A stretch of 26,906 nucleotides of DNA. It comes from JAYEPK01 sp048569615 (GTDB taxonomy: Archaea > Thermoplasmatota > Penumbrarchaeia > Penumbrarchaeales > Penumbrarchaeaceae). The notes beneath the pieces were generated by a model. The model was not told the origin of the DNA. It ran no database searches and was given only the letters and a program-made list of their open reading frames with translations. Of the stretch, positions 7,558-17,000 are shown piece by piece (within the stretch, counting starts at the first letter, position 1; each line of letters starts with the position of its first letter). The stretch is taken from the NCBI GenBank assembly GCA_048569615.1, contig JBLIRK010000041.1, forward strand, positions 1 through 26,906, read 5' to 3'. The position numbers and the translations under genes were made by a program.

Positions 7558-8955
7558 ATGAGGGTGGAGTTCCGGAAGTTGCCCTACGATCTCATAGCTG
7601 TAGCGGCTGCTTCAACGCTCCTCGTCCTGATGATCATCATCAATGAAGCGACCGGAGCGCAGGTCCGGGCATTGAGGGTGATCCTCGGACTGCCCTTCAT
7701 TCTGTTCTTTCCGGGCTACGTACTCATATCCGCCCTTTATCCCGGGAGAAAGAAATATGTCAACGAGGACGGAAGCGAAGTCCCACCCTCCTCCGAGAGG
7801 GAAGATGAGGAGGGAGATTACGAGGAATGGCCCAAGGGAAAGGGATTGGACGGTCTTGAAAGGATTGCCCTTTCCCTGGGACTGTCCATAGCCATAACAC
7901 CCCTAATCGGCCTTTTCCTCAGTTGGACCTACGAGTGGGACCCCGAGCACCTCGGGATAAGGCTGCTCCCAATCCTGTTCTCCCAGTATACCTTCATTCT
8001 GATCGTGGGATCGGTGGCCTACGTCCGGAGGTTAAGGACACCGGTCCCGGACAGGTTCGGAATATCCATCGTTCTCTCCATGCCGGGGGACTATTCCAGG
8101 ACGGACAGGATCCTGACCGTCGGCATCGTGATCATGATGTTGATGTCGGTGGGTATGCTCGTCTACATCATTGTCGTGCCGAGGGAGGGGGAGGCCTTCA
8201 CTGAACTTTACATATTGGGGAGCGGAGGAAAGGCGGATGACTATCCCAGGAATTTCCTCCTTGAGGAAAAGATGTCGATGTTCGTCGGCATAGCCAATCA
8301 CGAGAACAGGAAGATGAACTATACCTTGGTGCTTACCATCGAAGGGAGGGCTCAGAACTATTCGGTCGGGGACCTGGACAATATAACGATCTCACGCAGC
8401 ATCCAACCATCCCTCGAGGTGCATCTCCAGGATCAGGAGAAGGTGGAGCTCCCCTGCAATTTCTCCGTCATCGAGATCGGCTCCTTCAAGCTCAGGTTCC
8501 TTCTCTTCGCGGATGGTGAGCAGTACCTCGATACCCACATATGGATCAAAGTATTCCAGGAGGGCTATCTTGTCAGATCACCCTCGGAGGGGGTGGAACT
8601 ATACCTTGCTGGAAGCATGGGGGACCCGGCACTTCTTGAGACCTCAACGGGGGCCGGAGATCCGATCATCCTGACGATCGGTTTCAGGAACTTGGGTAAT
8701 GAGGATAAAGAGGTCAACTTCACCTTGGGAGCTGGAAATGTTGAAAGATGGCATTCCTTTTCTCCATCGGAGGGTCCTGCCGATCTTGGGAACGGGACGG
8801 GTATCTACATCCTGCAGGGCATCAACGGGACATCTTCCTGGGCATCATGGGATTTGATCGTGGTCATGCCACTGGGGGAAAGCGGTATTATGCTTTCCTG
8901 TGAATGGGACGGCTCCACCCTGGGGATTGTCCACAAGATGGAGGTATCGGATTGA
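7558..8955 (+). CDS. DUF1616 family membrane protein
   Basis: 465 residues. The N-terminal part has four or five membrane helices at about 11-32, 40-62, 102-125, 140-160 and 181-208. It contains the DUF1616 signature: L-R-V-I-L-G-L-P-F-I-L-F-F-P-G-Y, then L-D-G-L-E-R-I-A-L-S-L-G-L-S. An acidic loop (about 72-96) separates helices 2 and 3. The C-terminal half (about 210-465) is a soluble, probably extracytoplasmic domain with two Ig-like units built around N-H-E-N-R and F-R-N-L-G-N-E-D-K-E-V-N-F motifs and several N-x-S/T sequons. The family is common in euryarchaea, often near surface-polysaccharide or S-layer genes, but has no demonstrated function. It is the first gene of a three-gene operon; its TGA overlaps the TTG start of the DUF58 gene. 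Confidence 0.85.
   Translation: MRVEFRKLPYDLIAVAAASTLLVLMIIINEATGAQVRALRVILGLPFILFFPGYVLISALYPGRKKYVNEDGSEVPPSSEREDEEGDYEEWPKGKGLDGLERIALSLGLSIAITPLIGLFLSWTYEWDPEHLGIRLLPILFSQYTFILIVGSVAYVRRLRTPVPDRFGISIVLSMPGDYSRTDRILTVGIVIMMLMSVGMLVYIIVVPREGEAFTELYILGSGGKADDYPRNFLLEEKMSMFVGIANHENRKMNYTLVLTIEGRAQNYSVGDLDNITISRSIQPSLEVHLQDQEKVELPCNFSVIEIGSFKLRFLLFADGEQYLDTHIWIKVFQEGYLVRSPSEGVELYLAGSMGDPALLETSTGAGDPIILTIGFRNLGNEDKEVNFTLGAGNVERWHSFSPSEGPADLGNGTGIYILQGINGTSSWASWDLIVVMPLGESGIMLSCEWDGSTLGIVHKMEVSD
8940..8945 (+). promoter_or_regulatory. Shine-Dalgarno site deciding the DUF58 start
   Basis: GGAGGT, 6 nt before the TTG at 8952. It supports that TTG over the out-of-context ATG at 8904, which has no ribosome-binding motif and would overlap the upstream gene by 52 bp. 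Confidence 0.65.
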
Positions 8956-10373
8956 CAGGGAGCCGCTTCACGCTCGAGAGCAGGATTTTAGTGCTTTCCG
9001 TCATGCTGATGTTCCTATGGGCCTACCTTTTCAGGAATCTTCTGGTGGGCATGGCGGGTGTGCTGTTCCTTTTCTATCTTGCTTACCGCAGGCTCGAATT
9101 CCACAGCCTGCTGAACAGGGCGGAAATAAGGATCAGAAGGTCTGCTCTCGGAGACGTCATTCACAAGGGGACGCCCATACCATTGAAGCTGGAGGTGTCC
9201 TCTGACGAGCCTATTGCCGTCAAGGTCCGGGACAGGATCCCTGCCGGGTTCGATCATGTTTCGGGGGACGCATCTGCAAAGGGCATAGTGTCGCCTGGAA
9301 AGGAGTTAAGCTCCGTATATTCCCTCCTCCCGCTCGAAAGGGGCCTGTTCAGCATGCCTCCGGTGGAGATGGAGATAAGTGAATCTAGATCGCTGTTCAA
9401 AACCGAAAGAAATGTCGATCCATCCACATCCATCTTCGTAAGGGCATCCAAGAAGGAGATCTTTCTCGCCCAGCTGATGTCCAAGAGGAAGCAATTCGAG
9501 ATCACGGGACCGGCCCACAAGAGGCACACAAGGACCTACAGAACCGATTTCAGGTCCATCAGGGATTATATGCCGGGGGACAGGTTCAGGGACATAGACT
9601 GGAAGGCGGGATCCAGGCTCACAAAACTGATGACCAAGGAATTCGAACAGGAGACGAACCTACCGACCGTTGTAATGATGGATATCTCCGACTCCATGAG
9701 GGAGATAGTTAAAAAGAGGTCGAAGATGGACCATGCCATCGCCCTCGCCATCCAGACAGTCACCGTAATGGCTAACAACAACCACCCCGTGGGACTTGTC
9801 ACCTTCGACGAGAACAAGGTACTGGGCCACCTCTCTCCGGGAAAACATGATGTGGATACGATCCTGCTGTCGCTTTTCAAGGTGCCAAATCCAGTAAGGA
9901 CCGGGGACTATCCCGGTGGATCAGGAATAGATGGAAATGTGGAGGGAAGGACCGGAAGCAACCTAGTAGATAAGGTAGGTCCCTTCCTTGTGGGCGGATC
10001 AAGGAAGGATATGTCAAGGGACAGCTCCACCGGCATCTTCGAAGCCTTGAGGACGGTCAACCGCGAGGAGGAGTCAGGTCTTCTGCTTGTATTCTTTTCG
10101 GACCTCGAAACGAACAGGTCGTCGATGATAAGGGCGCTGAAGGGAGCCCATAAAAGACGGCACAGGGTCGTTCTCATAACAAGCTTCGGATGGCCCTACC
10201 ACCTGTCCAGGGAGGATCTGAATCCGGAGCTCCTGGAAGGATTGTACGACAGATATCAGGAAGAGCAGAGGATGATCATCGGTTTGAGGGCGGCCGGAAT
10301 ACGCGTGATCGAGATAGACAGCAGGGAGCGTGGAGATCGGATGCTTGCCGGCCTGAGGAGGATGAGCCAATGA
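8952..10373 (+). CDS. DUF58 family protein with VWA-like MIDAS motif
   Basis: 473 residues from a TTG start at 8952, chosen because GGAGGT lies 6 nt upstream and the codon overlaps the preceding stop as TTGA. Two closely spaced membrane helices (about 11-46) are followed by a beta-rich domain of unknown function. Then comes the DUF58 hallmark: I-R-D-Y-M-P-G-D-R-F-R-D-I-D-W-K-A-G-S-R (about 204-223). A von Willebrand A-like segment follows, with an intact metal-ion-dependent adhesion site, D-I-S-D-S-M (D244, S246, S248). A further acidic F-F-S-D-L-E site lies near the end. DUF58 proteins usually sit next to a MoxR AAA+ ATPase; none is present in this window. The likely role is assembly or scaffolding at the membrane, by family analogy only. 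It shares an operon with the DUF1616 gene and a small membrane protein. Confidence 0.85.
   Translation: MTGSRFTLESRILVLSVMLMFLWAYLFRNLLVGMAGVLFLFYLAYRRLEFHSLLNRAEIRIRRSALGDVIHKGTPIPLKLEVSSDEPIAVKVRDRIPAGFDHVSGDASAKGIVSPGKELSSVYSLLPLERGLFSMPPVEMEISESRSLFKTERNVDPSTSIFVRASKKEIFLAQLMSKRKQFEITGPAHKRHTRTYRTDFRSIRDYMPGDRFRDIDWKAGSRLTKLMTKEFEQETNLPTVVMMDISDSMREIVKKRSKMDHAIALAIQTVTVMANNNHPVGLVTFDENKVLGHLSPGKHDVDTILLSLFKVPNPVRTGDYPGGSGIDGNVEGRTGSNLVDKVGPFLVGGSRKDMSRDSSTGIFEALRTVNREEESGLLLVFFSDLETNRSSMIRALKGAHKRRHRVVLITSFGWPYHLSREDLNPELLEGLYDRYQEEQRMIIGLRAAGIRVIEIDSRERGDRMLAGLRRMSQ
10357..10361 (+). promoter_or_regulatory. Shine-Dalgarno site for the small membrane protein
   Basis: GGAGG, 8 nt before the ATG at 10370. 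It supports this start over the ATG at 10190, whose extra 60 residues are hydrophilic and come from out-of-frame reading of the DUF58 gene. Confidence 0.65.
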
Positions 10374-10909
10374 TAAGGTACCTGCTCGTGCTCTATCTCG
10401 GTCTGGTCTCTGTGCTGTTGATAGATCCAAATCCCGTCTGGGCCCTCCCTCTGCTGCTTGTGATAGTGTCCTTAATGTGGGAGAAGAAGTGGCCCGGAAT
10501 GGCCGGTCTCGTCCTTTTCTCGCTTGTAACCCTGGGAAGGGTGGAGGAAGCATCTCTCACGGACCTTCCCGGCCTGTTGATCCTGACGATAGTAATGGTC
10601 CTTCCCGAGGTTGTCGTGCTGGAGATGGTCCTCTCTCCCCGTCCGTATTCCATTAGCAGGATATCGCTCGCACCCATTCTGGCGGTGAGCGGTATGGTCG
10701 TTGGTTTCGGGGCTGCGATATTCATTCTGTCCAGGTTTCAGAGGATCGGGGTCTATCTGAATTCCGATGTGACCCTCCAGGTTTTTATCATGATGTCCCT
10801 TGTCATATTCTTCTCGGGTCCCGTTCTGCTTGGTTCGCGCCCGTCCGGAACGGGAAAAGTCGACCGCGGAGACCCAGTATTTTCCTCTACCATAAAAACG
10901 AATAAGTAA
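10370..10909 (+). CDS. Small polytopic membrane protein, unknown family
   Basis: 179 residues; I do not recognise a family. The ATG overlaps the DUF58 stop as ATGA and has GGAGG 8 nt upstream, which shows translational coupling. Hydrophobic segments at about 3-20, 23-40, 44-58, 67-88, 101-124 and 133-155 suggest five or six membrane helices. One loop holds L-S-P-R-P-Y-S-I-S-R. The last ~25 residues are polar and basic. Being third in the operon after DUF1616 and DUF58 proteins, it probably works with them at the membrane, perhaps as a partner of the DUF58 N-terminal helices. This is inference from gene order. The gene ends 96 bp before the AglB start, so read-through into aglB is possible. 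Confidence 0.75.
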   Translation: MIRYLLVLYLGLVSVLLIDPNPVWALPLLLVIVSLMWEKKWPGMAGLVLFSLVTLGRVEEASLTDLPGLLILTIVMVLPEVVVLEMVLSPRPYSISRISLAPILAVSGMVVGFGAAIFILSRFQRIGVYLNSDVTLQVFIMMSLVIFFSGPVLLGSRPSGTGKVDRGDPVFSSTIKTNK

Positions 10910-10920
10910 GAGAAGGATAT

Positions 10921-10967
10921 TTGGGCTCCCCAATAGCGCTGACTATCCCCAATCCAGACTATTTTTT
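10921..10967 (+). promoter_or_regulatory. Possible operon terminator or aglB promoter region
   Basis: In the 96-bp gap before aglB, TTGGG (10921-10925) and CCCAA (10929-10933) can form a 5-bp hairpin. A T6 run lies at 10962-10967. The T run could end the upstream operon transcript, or the ACTATTTTTT around it could act as a weak TATA element for aglB. Neither signal is strong. Confidence 0.25.
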
Positions 10968-10993
10968 GGTTTGGGACGGCGAAGGCAACCAGC

Positions 10994-10999
10994 AGGTGA
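10994..10999 (+). promoter_or_regulatory. Shine-Dalgarno site of aglB
   Basis: AGGTGA, 6 nt before the ATG at 11006. It matches the 16S rRNA 3' end and fixes the start at the head of the Lys-rich N-terminal tail. Confidence 0.6.
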
Positions 11000-11005
11000 A
11001 CACAG

Positions 11006-14000
11006 ATGGCTCGCAGGGCAAGATCATCCAAGACCAAGGGTGCCAAACCGAAGAAGAAGGGGCAGGGCGCATCCAAGGAAGTGGATAAGGAAATGAAAAA
11101 GGAGATCAGCAATGCGGAGGGCAAATCTCCAAAGGAGGATCTCCCAAGTAAGAAATCCACAGAAAAAGAGACCAAGGTCAAGGATACCCAGAAGAAGGAA
11201 GCCCCGGGAAGGAGCGGATTACGCGAATGGTTCGAGCAGAACAAATACACGATATTCATTCTGCTGGGGATCTTCGTTTTCGCCTTTCTCCTCAGGGAGT
11301 ATTTCTACTACCAGATATCCTTTGATACCTGGCCTCCCAACATCGTTGGTAATGACCCGTCCTATCACAAGAGGGTCATAGATTTCGTCCAGAGCGACCA
11401 TCACCATATCACCATAGATCCGCTGCTTAACTACCCCATCTCTGGCGGCAATCCCAGGCCCCCTATCTTCGACTGGTCCATTGCGGTCATGGGGATAATA
11501 CTCTCCCCTCTTTTCGGATTCAATGTGGAGAACTCCACCTGGTTCGTATTCCAGTTCGCCCCAACATTCTGGGGAGCCCTCACGGTCTTCCCGATGTACA
11601 TGCTCGGAAAGGAGGTCTTCGGTAAGAAGGCCGGGATAATGGCGGCTCTCTTCCTGGCACTGACTGCGTCCCATATAGAAAGGTCAACGCTGGGTTTCAC
11701 GGACCACGATTCATTTGTCGTGTTCTTCGTGGTATTGACGATGTACTTCCTGTCCAGGTCATTTTCGGTCCAGAGCGACAAGAACTACATCTCCGACTGG
11801 AAAAGACCGGATTCGGTGCTCCTAGGCCTTCGTTCATTCATAATGGAGAACAAACTTGCGCTGGGATTCGCATTCCTTACCGGCCTTTCCATCTCGACGA
11901 TAGCTCTCACCTGGCAGGGATACGCCTACATGATGGCCATACTGCTGATCTATTACCTGGTTCAGCTTCTCCTGCACAGGTTCAGGAACGAGGACCCTCT
12001 TGGAACCTTCCTTGTGATATTCATAACCATGGGAACGGTTATCGTACTTTCGTTCCCCTACTATTTCGTAATGTCCGTGGCGGTATGGAGCCAGGGATTC
12101 TACATCTTCCTTGCGGTAGTGGTCCTCGGTGCATTCATCGTTCCCACTAGAGACATACCTTGGCTGCTTGTGATACCCACCTTGGCGCTGTTTCTTGGCA
12201 GCTCGTACTTCATCCTCCAGGTGGGCTTCCCCGATACTGCAAATCTGCTATTCACCGGTGGCGGCTACTTCGGGACCAACAAACTTTATTCCACCATCGC
12301 GGAGGCCCAGGCCCCGGATGTCAGCCGGGTAGTTACGACCTACGGTCCTGCAACCTTCTTCCTTGGCCTCATCGGTGTGGTCATGGCTGTAATAAAGATC
12401 CCCAAGCAGATGAAGAAGGACTACATTGTCATAGTCATCTGGACCATCGTTGCCATATACATGGCACTTTCCGCCATCCGTTTCAATTTCAACGCCACAC
12501 CAGCATTCGCGCTTCTTGCCGGTTGGGTGGTCGTTAAGATAGTGGAGAAATTCAAGGCCGAAGGTCTTTCAATAGTGTACTCGATAATAGCGGTACTCAT
12601 CCTGGTGCTCGGTCTTGTTATCGTTGCGGAAGAATGGGAGGGTTTCTTCGTGAGGAACTATATCCTTCTGACGGTCTTCCCGGTGGTGGGTTTGTCATTA
12701 GCCTACTTCGCATATATGAAATACAGGAAAAAGAGGGACTACTTCAAGTTCAGGAAGATTATGACCGCACTTGGCGTGGGTTTTGTCGTGATGCTCCCCA
12801 ACGTCTTCTATGCGGTTGACGCGGCCATTCCGATAGAGAGCAAGGGCGATTTCGATCCAGAGCTCAGGTATCTCGGGTCCTTCGGATCATCTCTGCACAG
12901 CGAATACTGGATGGATTCATACGAATGGCTCGCCCAACAGGATATCCTGATGGACAATGAGACCGTACCTCCGGAGGACAGACCCGCCTTCATGAGCTGG
13001 TGGGACTACGGATTTGACCAGCTGCTCCTGGGAAAACATCCCACGGCCGCAGATAACTTCCAGAACGGATACCAGTTCACAGGGTCCATGATAGCCAGCC
13101 AGAACGAATCTGAAGCGATCGCCCTGATGACCATTCGCCTTCTCGAAGGGGATTGGGCAAGCAACAAGGGCAAGTTCTCGCCTGAGAGCTGGGAAGTGCT
13201 GGTGAAGTACCTGGGTGATGATAAGAACTCCACCCTGAGCGCCCCCGAGATCCAGAGGATCTTTAAGAATCCGGGTAAATATAGGGATATCGTATCGAAC
13301 AATCCTGACAAGTACGGACCCTACAAGGGCATAACCAATCCCAATGCGAAATATGCCGCTGCAAGAGGAGCGATGATGCACCTCGGAGAGGAGAATCTGG
13401 TAAACCTCTATCATGATATCAGAGGAACGACCGGAAAATCATTGAGATATTTCGCTGTGGACTACAGGCTGTTCCCGTTCTCCGCATCCAATACCGGTAT
13501 CTTCTATGCTCCGATAACCCTGGCTGACAGGAATGTGGAGGATTATTTGGAATACAAGGTCTATGCCCAGGAGAACACCCGGGGCTCCAATGACGACCCC
13601 CAATGGGAGGATTATCCTGACAATCCGATAACCATGGAAAAGGCAAGGGAGGAATCTGAAAGGCTGGGTTACAAGTTCAGGATTGTTGATACCGATATGT
13701 ACTACACGGATATGTTCTATCATTCTCTATTCTACAGGACCTATGTGGGCTATGCCCCGGAGGATGTGGGATCGCCAAATGACGGGAAATCCGTTCCCGG
13801 TATGTTCGATAGCCTTCAGTCGCTTCCCGCGATGCAAGCATGGAACATGACCCATTGGAAGCTCGTGTACAGGACATTATATTATTCCGAGAAAGATGAG
13901 GCAAACTCCTCCTTCCCAGACGATTACGAGCCGATGTCTTCGAAGAAGGCCCTCGATTTGTACTATGAACAGGGAGGGGATGTCAAGTCCGGACTGGGAC

Positions 14001-17000
14001 AAGGTGTGTTCTACATAATGTACTACGATGGTGCGATAGTTTCCGGAAAAGTAAGGACCGAAAGGGGAGTGGGCGTTCCGGATGTGCGGGTCACGGTACT
14101 GGATGATTACGGGATCCCCCACGGCAATGTACTGACAGGACCCGAAGGCGAATATTCGTTGATCGTACCTCCGGGGGAGGTTCAGCTGGTCGTCACTGAA
14201 GGTCCTCTTGAAAACCAGTACGACAAGCTTTACCAGTTCCAGGTAGACCAATCAACCGGACAGCCGACAAGCCTTCTCAACAATACCAAGCTGATGATAT
14301 CCGATAAGCTTGCCATGAGGGAGGTAAACGGCGGAAGAAAATACCTCGACCTTCTGGTTCCAGGCCACACACTCTCAGGCAAATTGTATTGGGACCTCAA
14401 TGAGGATTCGAAATACACCGAAAAGGATGACGAACCCCTCACGGAGGGGGAGGTGACCTTCGAGCTGCGCGGATCGGATGGCCATTCCTACGGTCCATAC
14501 GAGCTTGATGAAACTGGCAGCTACAAGTTTGAGGACCTCGTACCGGGAAAATATGATATCGTATATGCGAACGATGATGTTGAGGAGACGCTCATCGAAG
14601 AATATAAAGTGGAGCTTTCGGGTGAAGCGACCAAGGACATCAGGATAGACAATTCAATGGTGAGCGGACATGTGAAGCTTTTCAACGATAGACCGCTCCC
14701 GAATCAAACGGTCCGGATAATGGACCAGGGAGGAAATGTCATGGATATGGTCACCGATGTTTTCGGCAACTATACCACTGACAGGCTCTTCCCTGGAATC
14801 TACACAATGGACATAATGAGTGAAGGTTTCTGGCATGACAACATTAAATTCAAGATCGGCCAGGGGGATAATCTGAGCATCAATGTTACCCTCCATCCCG
14901 AGGGCGGGATAAACATCAGGGCCCTATACCCATATACCACCCAGGAAGGAGCAGCAAACGGCGGGCCCGCCGTGGGAGCTGTCGCGGACCTTGTCCAGAG
15001 GAGTAATGGCTCGAGGAAGTGGTCCTTCTTCCTTGACCAGAAGGGCGAGTTCGAGGCATCGCTTCCTATCGGAACCTACGATATAATCGTCCATTCGGTT
15101 GAGAAGGATACGAACTGGGCTTACCTCGATACCTTAGAGATAGAGTGGAAGGAAGAATACAAGGATTCCATTCTGCTCGAGCCTGCATTCAGGGTCAACG
15201 GCGTTGTGACTAAACTTGCTGCATCCCCGATAAACATGACCCAGGTTAGGTTCGATAGGATCGGTGATGATTCGGTTGCAGTCTTCTGGACCAACCAGAT
15301 AGGTTACTATTCGGGACTTCTGCCAAGAGCGGACTACAAGGTCGTTGTGATCAATACCACGGCTCCGGGTAATGTGACCTACATCCATCTGCAGGACATA
15401 TCCGCTCCAGCCACCGGAAACAAACTCGACCTGAACATCAGAGCGGATAAGACCGCAGTTGTAAAGGGCAGGGTGTACTGGGACAAGGACGGCAACAGGA
15501 ACTACAGTGCGCCGGAGTATGTGATAAACGAAGGTCTTGGAGATGTACCTGCCGAGGTGGGTCTTGAGGACATACGTGTGACCTTCACTTACGGGAACGG
15601 AACCTTGGATACTATCACTGGGATCGACGGACTGTTCGAGATCAACCTTCCACCAAACGAATACATGATGGAGGTCGAAATAGACGGTTTCTACCATTTT
15701 GCCAGGGAGGTTGTTGTAGAGAATACACCCTCGGTCATGAACTTCGGGCTTAATGACACCGATGCCCAGTTGGAAGCAAAGAGCAGACAGGTGGAGCTGA
15801 GGTTCTTCTGGGAATATTACGGCAAGAACGAGGTGGCCCAGGTGCCTCTTGAAGATTTCAAGATCAATGTAATAGCCATGGAACCCCACCTGACGGATGA
15901 GACCACCACCATCAGAACGGATGCGGATGGGATTTCAACGCTCCTCCTACCCCCGGGCGAGTATTCCATTGAAATGGTCAGTGAACTTGAAATGGAAGGA
16001 TTGCAGCACTTGTTCCAGGTCAACGAACCCCTTATGGTGGAGCCTTCCACATCCTTGCTTGCATCGGACATGATAGTGGATCACACTGTCACCTACAGAG
16101 GTCAGCTCTTCTTCGAGGAGAACTCCATAGTTCGGTATCCTCCGGAGACCGTTGTGAATTTCAACGCGATCCAGGGTATGAGGGTCACGATAGTATCCGA
16201 TATAACGGATTTCAACGGCAATTTCGAGGTGGAGGCGCCTTCGGGAGATTTCGTTCTAGAAGCCCATCTTGAAAGGCCCGGTACACACTACATGGTATGG
16301 CAGGTTGTTTCCTTGGACATGGGATCGTCGCCCGGAACCTTCCAGATGACACAAGCCCTCCCGGTTGAAGGATCTGTCACTCCGGAGTTCGATGGAATAA
16401 GGGACAGTGAGCTCTTCTTCGAGACCGACGGACTATGGAAAGCCTCAGGGCTGGATGAGGACGGTTCTTACTTTGTCATCCTCTTCCCTGGAGAGTATAC
16501 TGTGAGATACAATTTCGCCACAGTTGACAGCAAGTTGGGAGAGGATGTTGGAGTTGAATACTATCTGGAGACCGGAGTAACCGTGGAGGGCGCCACGTAT
16601 GACCTCGACCTTGCCCTCAACAAGATAGTGGAGGTCAGGGGTGCCGTCTATGACGATCAGAACGGGGATAGGACCATCGATCCGGAGGAGAGAAGGTCCG
16701 GTATTAACGTCACATTCACTCCGGAGGATGGCGGAGATCCAATTTGGGTCATATCGGACGATAACGGGGACTACCGCATATCGGTCCCCTACACCAGGCT
16801 TTCCATCACTGTTGATGGAGAGGGATACAAGGAGACACCTAGGGACGACGTATCGGTGCTTGATCTTCCGGAGGAATCCTATGCTCTCTGGGATATACCG
16901 CTCATTCCAGAGAATATACCTTTGGAGGGCATATTGTTCCATGATAAGGACGGTGACGGGGAGATTGACGATAACGAGAAGGGGATCCCCGGAATGGAGC

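Noticed and set aside
8904..8951. Longer N-terminus for the DUF58 protein from the ATG at 8904
   Set aside because: There is no ribosome-binding motif, it overlaps the DUF1616 gene by 52 bp, and the added residues are Gly/Pro/polar and unlike the family. The TTG at 8952 has GGAGGT and a stop-start overlap.
10190..10369. Longer N-terminus for the small membrane protein from the ATG at 10190
   Set aside because: The added 60 residues are hydrophilic out-of-frame translation of the DUF58 gene. The ATG at 10370 has GGAGG and an ATGA overlap.
15134..15889. A 251-codon open frame on the minus strand inside aglB
   Set aside because: It lies opposite a well-supported coding frame, has no promoter or ribosome-binding site, and its product shows no recognisable domain. 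The same applies to the minus-strand frames at 3111-3566 and 4506-5027 and the plus-strand frame at 22282-23001.
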